From Cladopsammia gracilis (Eukaryota > Cnidaria > Anthozoa > Scleractinia > Dendrophylliidae): a stretch of DNA of 64,000 bases. Below are positions 56,101 through 64,000 of this stretch, in pieces. The translations under genes and the position numbers were made by a program. Location: the NCBI GenBank assembly GCA_022457155.1, contig JAJGOT010000212.1:248001-312000 (forward strand), read 5' to 3'. The notes below the pieces were generated by a model. That model worked only from the letters and a program-made list of their open reading frames with translations. It was not told the DNA's origin and ran no database searches. The first letter of the stretch is position 1. Every line of letters begins with the position of its first letter.

Positions 56101-59100
56101 ACAAGTCGTCCGACGATTTGTTCGTGTAATGTGAATTCTAGACGGACAACTCACCTTGTGTTGATCATCGTAAATTCATATCTTAACGAACAAACAGTCG
56201 ATTTTTAAAGCAAGGGGCCTGGTACTAACAGGCTTGGTTACCTTGCTTGCTATCCGCCATTTTGATTTTCCCATAAACCATCACTCCCTTTACTAGTTCC
56301 ATTCCCCTTAGCGAGTACTGGGACCGACATACAACCATTTGTTCGTCTGGTGTGAATTTAAGTCGGACTTTGGACGACTTATCCGTCTAGACGAACAAAT
56401 CGTCCTCGAAAAATCGTCTTAATAGACGGACAAATCGACGGACAAAATAAGACAACTTTTACGTCCAAAATTTTGTTCGTCCCGTTTTCACACTAAGACG
56501 GTCTAAGACGACTTGTCCGTCCAGACGATTTGTCCATCTCTAGTGTGAAAACGGCCATTAACTTTTAATATATCATGAAGTTGATAATTTTGCTTAATTT
56601 GGTTGTTTTCTTTTAATGATAATATTATTTATATCTTCGTATTCACAGGTGTCTGGTAAACTAAAAAATGTTTTCTTTTTTCTCGAAATGTCTTTTCTTA
56701 TGAAGCAAGGTAAACTCTAATGATTGTTAACAAGCATAAAACGAAAATGATATAAAAGTGATCACTTCAGTCACAACATGTACAATATACATTGTACTTA
56801 AACTAGTACTAGAAGTGTGTTGTACCTGTGGAGAGACTTTCTTTTGAGTTAATGATAACCACAAAATAGTCAGTCTTAATGTGGGAATCCACTCATTTAA
56901 CAGTGATCGCAAGTTGATCAGCAGCACCTAATTACTTACTTCAGTTCTTCCAATATGTCAGGTCTTTTTTTTACCATTCATTTTAAAGTTTAATATAATT
57001 CCAACATGAAAAACACAAGCGTAAGAACCATTGGCTCAATGTAGATTTTGTGCAGATTACCACAAGCTCATAAAACACTAACCCCAAGACTTTAGGAGCC
57101 TCCTGCTTCGACTACGCACAATAATTTTGGTAAGAGTCAATTTTGATCTGCACCACGTTAATGCAATCTCGAGTTCTAACTACTTATTATAAATGGAGGA
57201 AAGCCAACCCCCTAGGGAGAAACACAAGTTTGGAACCCAGTGGCTCAATATAGATTTTGTGTAGATTATCACCACCTAAGCGCTTTCTCCAAGAATTTGT
57301 CAGCTCCCTATTTCACCACTCACAGTTACTTTGATAACAGTCAATTTTGAGTTGATTTGCACCACTTTTACACTCACTCCAGTCATCACTGTTTCATATC
57401 AATACAGGACTACTTCACCATTGGGAGAAACACAAGTGAGGGAACCACTGTCTAAAGTAGGATTTTGTGTAGATTACCACCACCTAAACACTTACCCTAA
57501 GACTTTGTCAGCCCTTTGCTTCCACCACTCACGGTCATTTTGATAAGAGCTCCATACATCCCACAGCTGCTCCCGCAGCTCATCAAGTTGAATCTCCTGA
57601 TGTACAATCTCCTTCAGTTTCTCTCCCAGTTCTTGATCCAGATCTGATATGTTTTCCTTTAGTTTGGTTATTTCAGCATCTTTTTCCTCTAGCTGCTTGT
57701 TCAAATATTTCTTATCTTGTTCTAAATTGTCTATATTCTGATCCAGCTCCTGCAAGACATGACCAGTTAATTAAATGCGGTGGAAACATTCACATGTGGT
57801 CATAGACCATCTTATGTTGCTCTAAATTGTGTATATTCTGATCCAGCTCCTGCAAGACATGACTAGTTAATTAGATGCCATGGAAATGTTCATTCACATG
57901 TGGCCTTAGACAGGTAGTTGAGAAACTGGTTACAGAATCTTGCAAACTTCAGAAGTGATAACAGAAATGCAGTGGTGCTGCTTGTTTTAAGTTCAAGGCT
58001 AAATAACTTACAGAAACAGTTATGTCAGCTGGGACAATGTTTCTTTAAGAGTCGTTGAACTTTAAAATAGAGTAAGAATTGCTTTGTTATTATAATATTT
58101 AAATTAGTGTAAGTATAGGTAATCATACGGTTTCGAGTTCAATTTGGGATTAATTTGCACGAGTGAGTTTCAAAAAGCTCAAAATTGCACGAGTCACTTC
58201 GGCCAGTGCAATTTGAGCTTTTTGAAAAACTCACAAGTGCAAATTAATCCCAAATTGAACGAGAAAACCGTATGATTACTTATTAATAATTATACATGAA
58301 AAAATTTGCATCCATTTTTGTTTGGAATTTTTTTTGCAAATTTTTTTTTTTAGAAAATTTTTTGTTATTTGCACTGGTGTTACACCTTTTGCACCGGTGT
58401 TACACGTTTTGCACTGGTGTTACACTTGAACTGCACTGCTCTTAGCCAATCAGAATCGAGTAATTGTTTCATGTATATTATTATTAACTGAACACAACAT
58501 TAAGTATTTTAAATGCAGTTTTTCTGTTATTTCTGTCTGTCATAGCTAGTTTGATAAAGGGACTGGAACTTAACCAGGCATATCGCTAATTATTACTCCT
58601 CCTGGACTGTCTGCTTTGCATGGTAAACCCTGGCATTGATTAAGTCAGGTTAAGATACAATTTAGAATATTTGCTTAGGTCAAATGAAAATGACTATTAA
58701 CTAGCAACATGCACATTGATTGAACACTGAAAAGTCTATATGACAGAATTCACTCACTCTTCTCTTGGTATGTGATTGTTCAAGACTTGATTGTGTTTCC
58801 TTTAGCTCAAGTTCAGTGTTTTTCAACCGACATTCCACTCTGTGTTTTTCCTGTTCTACATATTGCAGCTTTTTCTCCAGGTGTGACATAATTTCAAGTT
58901 CCTATCAAGAGAGAACACAACAAAAACAAACGTCAAAAAGAGTGCCAGGGAATAACTTAGTAGATAGTACTCATGTTTTGTTATCATTAGAAACATCTTA
59001 CCTTTTCTAACTTTACTTTCTGCTCCTTCTCAGCATCCAAACTTTCCCTGATACTTTTCATGTTGTTTTCTTTTTCAGCAATGACATTTCTAGCAATCTA

Positions 59101-62100
59101 AAATAATAACATATTGTTCCTATTAGACAAATATTAATTTTGTACATGTACATATCTAGTACCATTAAAATTGACAAGCAAAATAAATTTAAGAAATCCA
59201 CTTTTAAGCTATAGATAAAGGTATCATCTTTCATGTAATGCACGTTCTCCAATACTATAAAGATGTCATGGTATAAGATGATATTTATCAATTATTGGCA
59301 AGGTTGAGCAAAATATTGTCAGTGGTGAGCAGATAAATTATTTGACAAAGTTGAAGGGTGAGGCAAATAATTGATCTGCAAGACACTGACCAATCACAAT
59401 ATTTTGTGTTAGCCAAATGAAAATATTGTTTTATCATTTGATCACCAAGTTTGTTTTTCAATTTAATATTTATTCATAACTGCTAAAACAGAGCAGAAAT
59501 CGGGCTGCCATTGTAGATGGGAGCAGAACAATTATTCACAGCAAAACAACTTTGTGAGCATCAGCAGAATTATTTGCAGCAAAACATTTCTGTGCGCTTG
59601 AGCAGAATTATTCCTAGGAATTTATTTGCAGGTCACGTGGTGGGCTCTCGGCCAATGAAAAGGAGGAAAAAAATGCATTGAATGATAAAACCCAGTATAC
59701 TGTGTACATTTCATAACCATGTATTTTTAACAAACCAACCTGCAGGGTGTCCTTCACCTCAGTCAGTTCCAGGTTTAACATCTGAATTTTCCGTCCTCTC
59801 TCCTGAGATCTTGCTCTAATATTTCAATAAACAGCAACATTACATTTTGGTCCACCCCGATAGTGATAACAGGGCTGTCTTGACAAATGTCTCAGCCAGT
59901 GGGGTTAGGAAAGTGAACTACTTTGATTCATAGTTGAACAAGGTCAAAATCATACATGACAAATTTGTTATAATTAAATTTTATTTTAACAACTAATACT
60001 GGCAACTTACAGTTAATGTAGAGGTGAATAAAAGATTTTACTTATAGCCTCTGCACATTTGGTGTAGAATTTTTCATTTGGAGCGTTTCATATTCACGAA
60101 TTGGCTCAATGAGGAGCCTTTCATTGTAAGGAAGGGTCGTTCAAATATGACCCAGCTCACAGGAGCCTTAGATTCAAGAATTGTTTGATTTTGTTCTGTT
60201 AGTATTTTAGTGTTATTTTATCAACAAGTAAAGGTATTGTAGCATGATTTTGACCAAAATCCCCATGATGATACTTCTCCTTTAAGAGACATTTAACAAT
60301 GGGGGGGGGGGGGGGGGGGGGGGGGGTGACAACTCTAACAAACACTGTTTGAGCAATACTGTGTGGAACTGAAAGTTGTCCCGAAAATTTGGAATATCTT
60401 CCCGATTTTTTCGGAGACATTCTCGCAAAAATTCCAAACTTCCCGAAATTTTAAGGAGGCTCGTACCCATTTCTCAAGTCCACACCCTTTCAATTTTAAT
60501 GGGCCATATCTTTTGTTGTAGCGCATAAAAAGCCAAGCCACTTTGCATGAAAACATACAATACATTGAACATTATGGGAGTGTAGGATTTGTTTACATCG
60601 GTGCTTCCATGGCAACGGAATGGTGATCCTCCGAAATTAACAAGTTGCAGAGTTTCTCTAGATCAAGAGAAATTTTTGTAAAACCCGCTGGTGGACTAAT
60701 TGATTAGACCATGGGCTTCAACTGGACAAAGTTTGAAAGAAATGTATGAGAGCGTTTTGGAAATTTTTGGGGATGAAGTTTTGGGGATTATAAATACAGT
60801 GAAGAACATACTATCGACATAATTGACTAATATCTAAAGAAAACGATGCGCGATGTGAATGCAGTTTCATCTCATAGTAGTTTGATTCCATTTGAAATGG
60901 TGTGTGAAAAAGTTAGGGGCTTGCTTTGGCCGATTGCGAGAAAGATGGATTTGATTAGCGTGCGTTCAGCTGCTCTTGTTGCGATTTTTGTATGCGATTT
61001 GGTCTACGCCTACAAATGTGATGATAATTTGGAAACTGCGAGATAATTTTTTTTTTAAATTTCACAATCTCGAGATTTATCATCAACTTATATGGCCTGC
61101 AAGTTTCAAGGACATTGAAGACATGCAAGGCAATAAAATAGGGCCTCCAATGTACCAATTTTTTCCCGCAGATTTTGTGTTTACAAGAGAGCGTCCTCAT
61201 TATTCACGAGTATTGTTTTCAAGTTACATATGCACGTGCAAAACTTTAGCAAAAATGTATTTGCATCGAACAGAATGCTCGATTGCTTTCCGAAGAATTT
61301 TCCGTAACATGCTAATGGTGGCTTGAGAATTGTTAAGTATAACATTACGCACTCGATGTCGCGCTATCACGCTGTAATGCAGCCATACCGAGGGTCTCTT
61401 TAAAATTGCAGGACAAGAACATAACCCAAAATTTGGAAATTGATAAACGAAATGCAGAAACACTGCTTTCTGACGTTGTTTTCCTCAGTACTGTTGTCAT
61501 TATCATGTATCGGAAAATTCTTCGGAAAGCAATCGAGCATTCTGTTCGATGCAAATAAATTTTTTGCTTAAGTTTTGCACGTGCATATGAAACTTGAAAA
61601 CAATACTCGTGAATAATGAGGACGCTCTCATGTAAACACAAAATCTGCGAGAAAAAATTGGTACATTGGAGACCCTATTTTATTGCCTTGCATGTCTTCA
61701 ATGTCCTTGAAACTTGCAGGCCATATAAGTTGATGATAAATCTCGAGATTGTCAAATTGTTAAAAAAAATTATCTCGCGGTTTCCAAATTATCATCACAT
61801 TTGTAGGCGTAGACCAAATTACATACAAAAATTGCAACAAGAACAGCTGAACGCACGCTAATCAAATCTTTCTTTCTCGCAATCGGCCAAAGCAAACCCC
61901 TCACTTTTTCACACACCATTTCAAATGGAATCAAACTACTATGAGATGAAACTGCATTCCCATCGCGCATCGTTTTCTTTAGATATTAGCCAATTATGTC
62001 GATAGTATGTTTTTCACTGTATTTATAATCCCCAAAGCTTCATCCCCAAAAATTTCCAAAACGCTCTCATACATTTCTTTTAAACTTGGTCCAGTTGAAG

Positions 62101-63507
62101 CCCATGGTCTAATCAATTAGTCCACTAGCGGGTTTTACATAAATTTCTCTCGATGTAGAGAAACTCCGCAACTTGTTAATTTCGGAGGATCACCATTCCG
62201 TTGCCATGGAAGCACCGATGTAAACAAATCCTATACTCCCATAAAGTTCATTGTTTTATGTGTTTGCATGCAAAGTGGCTTGTCTTTTTATGCGCTACAA
62301 CAAAAGATATGTCCCATTTAAATTGAAAGGGTGTGGACTTGAGAAATGGGTACGAGCCTCCTTAAGAACATTATATCATGTTTCCCCGAAAATTTTTAGA
62401 GTCTCCCGATTCCCGGGAAAATCTTCAGATTCCCGGAAGAATTTTGTTTTTCTCCTGAAACCTTCTTAGAGTTGTCACCCCCCGTTTTAACTGACTGTAC
62501 TCACTGGGCCATTCTGTGTTCATGCCGTTCCTCATCCAAGTCCTTCCTGACTTGCTCTGTTTCCTCTTTCTGCAGTGCAACAGCTTCTTTACTTTTCCTG
62601 AGGTGATCTTTGAGTTCTTCTCTGTCAGCTTTGTATTCCAGTGCTCGGGTGAGTTTCTCTTTATTCCTTGAAAGGTCACTCTTAAGTTTAGTAACCTCCT
62701 TCTCATCTACACCAAGAAACAAAAACATGAGGAAAATTACAAAATTTGTAATGTTAAAATTAAATCAGGCTACATAGTTACTTAAGTTAGTGGATCGAAC
62801 TTAGACTTCCAGTAGTGTGTGTCTGGTACGATACTACAGCTATCTGATTCCGAGGAGGAGGGTATCAAAAGCCAAAGTTTTTAAAGGCAAGTATAAAGCC
62901 AAACTGGAATTTTCAGAGGGGTGGGGTATGGTTATTTTCTGGAACAACAAAATATTCATGCATCCATCCCACTTCTGACACCATTTTCAATTCAATCCTT
63001 ACTTCATGTAAATATAATATACTTTAGACTGCACATATTCCAAATATAGTATAACAAACCACATCATAACAACTGGTATTTCCACAATCTGAACAGGTAG
63101 CCATGTTCAGTGTCTTGAGTTGTTGATCCATTAATGTATTAAATCTATGGATATTGAACTATTATACTTGAATTAGAGGTAATTGTGATTGTGATTGTCT
63201 GTCTTTTGTTAGACAATATTACACTCATTGGTTCCTGTTTAGTGTCAAAGTTTTTCAATTTGTTGTTTGTCAACAAGAAAATTATATATTGCTTTAAAGG
63301 TGCTTGGCAGGACGTGCCAACTTTGTAGAGTAAGTTGGTACTGTATATAGATTGTTGATGCATTAAAATTGAATATAATTATTATTATACTGGAGGACTA
63401 TTCATGATTTGTTGAAGGTCTCATGCAGACATACTTTCTTTAATTCTATCAGTAGCTTCTTCATAGTCTGTCTTGTACTTTTCCAGCATATCTTCCCTGA
63501 CACTGTA
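53114..63507 (-). CDS. Coiled-coil protein with C-terminal CAP-Gly domain (5' end outside window)
   Basis: Eleven exons in transcript order: 63507-63435, 62706-62505, 59815-59740, 59097-59002, 58901-58758, 57749-57496, 56047-55912, 55605-55221, 53935-53831, 53738-53662, 53155-53114. All junctions are GT-AG and phases agree; the visible coding part is 1590 bp (529 residues plus stop). The first six exons encode a charged coiled coil (for example VTKLKSDLSRNKEKLTRALE; ELDQNIDNLEQDKKYLNKQL). Next comes a Pro/Ser/Arg-rich linker (RPKSAPPRRRSD; SPRPPTTPPSGRPRPKRP). The C-terminal part is a CAP-Gly domain (KGDRVMIQSKLSGEEKMNIT, SSSIFVGLKLDQPVGNTDGR, QYFQCPPMHAIM), ending TRNYSRMRPMTFH. CAP-Gly domains bind microtubule ends and EEY-type tails, so a cytoskeletal or centrosomal role is likely. 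The usual GKNDG is GNTDG here. The specific family is not identified. Confidence 0.82.
53217..53504. mobile_element. GAGCAG-family MITE, copy 6
   Basis: The most diverged copy: left AAGAGCGGTTTCCAATTGAG, right CAATCGAAATCCGCTC. It lies in the last intron of the CAP-Gly gene. Confidence 0.7.
53936..55220. other. Intron of the CAP-Gly gene with repeats
   Basis: This 1285-base intron holds a G tract of about 27 at 54366-54394, an AT palindrome at 54690-54770 (TTTATGTACAATAAAAAG / CTTTTTATTGTACATA), and the MITE at 54946-55146. No additional exon was recognised. Confidence 0.5.
54946..55146. mobile_element. Near-perfect foldback MITE, TA-type ends
   Basis: The arms run from AGGCCATTTCCGAGTTGCC through AGCGAGGCTAGGTG and CTTTCATATGAAAACGAG; the inverse ends CGGAAATGGCCT, flanked by TA. 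The loop is about 25 bp. The AGCCTC...GCTAGGT phrase is shared with the element at 50908-51134. Confidence 0.85.
55606..55911. other. Short intron of the CAP-Gly gene
   Basis: 306 bases with a C16 tract at 55735-55750; no exon seen. Confidence 0.45.
56077..56563. mobile_element. MITE rich in GACGGACAA/TTGTCCGTC motifs
   Basis: Ends ATGGCCTATTTCACACTAGA and the inverse TCTAGTGTGAAAACGGCCAT. The interior repeats GACGGACAA, GACGAACAAATCGTC and their inverses many times, a design like the 36554-36953 element. Confidence 0.75.
57000..57481. repeat. Decayed tandem copies of exon 57749-57496 and its intron
   Basis: Segments at about 57010-57150 and 57215-57345 repeat 57430-57560. Shared phrases are GAGAAACACAAG, GGCTCAATGTAGATTTTGTG, ACCACCTAA, TTTGTCAGC and GATAA(C/G)AG. 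In both extra copies the donor and reading frame are lost. The period is about 210-215 bp. Confidence 0.75.
57810..57905. repeat. Duplicated exon acceptor region
   Basis: 57817-57900 repeats 57722-57790, including the acceptor CATGTCTTGCAG and the first 14 codons (ELDQNIHNLEQH on the minus strand). No donor follows, so it is a decoy rather than a full exon. Confidence 0.75.
58118..58285. mobile_element. Foldback MITE in intron
   Basis: AATCATACGGTTTCGAGTTC, then AATTTGGGATTAATTTGCAC, and the inverse. The small loop carries GCACGAGTCACTTCGGCCAG. Confidence 0.75.
59300..59690. repeat. AT-rich repeat with GCAGAATTATT direct copies
   Basis: TTATTTGCAGCAAAAC-like and AGCAGAATTATT-like phrases recur three times at 59520-59610, and GGCAAATAATTGATCTGC lies near 59364. 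A degenerate element is likely; ends were not defined. Confidence 0.4.
60301..62483. mobile_element. Second giant inverted repeat, within an intron of the CAP-Gly gene
   Basis: The left arm (about 60301-61310) and right arm (about 61497-62483) are inverted copies with a spacer of about 185 bp. Both outer ends begin with a G run then GGTGACAACTCTAA. The best-conserved part runs from AGGAGGCTCGTACCCATTTC to the inner CGAATTTTCC-like end. The G run is 26 on the left but 6 on the right. Flanks share TTTAAC (60291-60296 region; 62486-62491 region), a possible short target duplication. Both arms keep an open frame (MRDVNAVSSHSSLIPFEMVC and MRDGNAVSSHSSLIPFEMVC). Confidence 0.75.
60842..61046 (+). 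other. Conserved open frame in the left arm (inverted twin at 61970-61770)
   Basis: About 66 codons starting MRDVNAVSSHSSLIPFEMVC and ending DDNLETAR. The right arm encodes nearly the same product on the minus strand. A second frame follows (FHNLEIYHQLIWPASFKDIE, then PPMYQFFPADFVFTRERP). Function unknown; it may be part of a captured gene. Confidence 0.35.
62707..63434. other. Intron of the CAP-Gly gene
   Basis: 728 bases of AT-rich sequence; no exon or clear repeat seen. Confidence 0.5.
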
Positions 63508-64000
63508 CTGTAAAAACAACACAAAAAAAGAATTATTAATCACAACATGAATGACTGCTAAATATTTTGAAACTTTCCATGCTGACAAGAAAACAACTTG
63601 GCAACATTGTGCTATTGATCCCAGAAATCTTTTGAAATGGCTTGAAAATCAGCCCCCTCCATGCGCTATTGGTTTCACTTTATGGTTTGAAAAAAAATTC
63701 ATCATGTGATCAAATTTTTATTGACTGCAAGTCAACCACGAAATTAATAATGTTGATCTTGCAAAGAAGAAGCTTGAATTTTAATTATCATTTTAACTGT
63801 TGTACACAATAAATATTGCCACTTGACAAAGTTTTGTACTATAATTCCAGTTGTTGAACACATTTTGGCATTCTTTTGGAAAATATTTTAATGGGCTGAT
63901 CAAATGCAAGAACAGTGGGAGGCAGACTTGTCAGTCGCCCGGATTTAAGCCAACTTGGAACTTGCAACCCACAGTTGAAACTGAAATCAAAAGCCACTTA
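63508..64000. other. Upstream end of the window, intronic
   Basis: No further exon of the coiled-coil gene could be recognised here on the minus strand. AT-rich with no clear repeat. Confidence 0.45.

Noticed and set aside
1..64000. CRISPR arrays, bacterial operons, rRNA genes
   Set aside because: The tandem repeats lack regular unique spacers. Spliced genes and repeat content are eukaryotic, and no rRNA-like sequence was seen.

Overview
The window looks like nuclear DNA of an anthozoan cnidarian, probably a stony coral. I infer this from the spliced genes with GT-AG introns, AT-rich introns full of short foldback (MITE-like) elements, and the gene families present: SAMD3-like, RING/B-box/filamin TRIM, PCMTD-like, CAP-Gly coiled-coil. 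No database search was possible, so species and family names rest on recognition of motifs. Where I give exon chains, I checked splice sites and reading phase base by base.

Layout. (1) Positions 1-13275: a head-to-head pair. A SAM-domain (SAMD3-like) gene runs left from 5487 and leaves the window. A ten-exon C2H2 zinc-finger/TNP2-like transposase gene runs right from 6079 to 12575. An array of GGTTA/TAACC motifs then ends in a CACTG-type terminus at 13275. I read this as part of a CACTA-like DNA transposon or a domesticated derivative; its left end is outside the window. (2) 13276-50500: three diverged copies of one segment, each centred on a two-exon TRIM45-like gene (14769-17058, 33009-34235, 46870-48970). 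The middle copy has lost its filamin domain to a rearrangement. Between the copies lie a decayed hAT transposase, a decayed OB-fold (RPA-like) gene, a RecQ helicase fragment facing a broken zinc-finger gene, a PCMTD-like methyltransferase gene (25346-30547), and a LINE 3' fragment flanked by 0.3-kb direct repeats. (3) 41473-44165: a foldback element with arms of about 1.1 kb and a perfect 9-bp target duplication. (4) 50600-53100: a possible small two-exon gene and tandem repeats. (5) 53114-63507: eleven 3' exons of a minus-strand coiled-coil/CAP-Gly gene. One of its introns holds a second giant inverted repeat (60301-62483), and decayed tandem copies of one exon lie nearby.

No gene cluster with a shared pathway is evident. 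The organising theme is segmental duplication of the TRIM gene with repeated insertion of short inverted-repeat elements. The duplicated segments serve as natural empty-site controls that reveal several insertions precisely.
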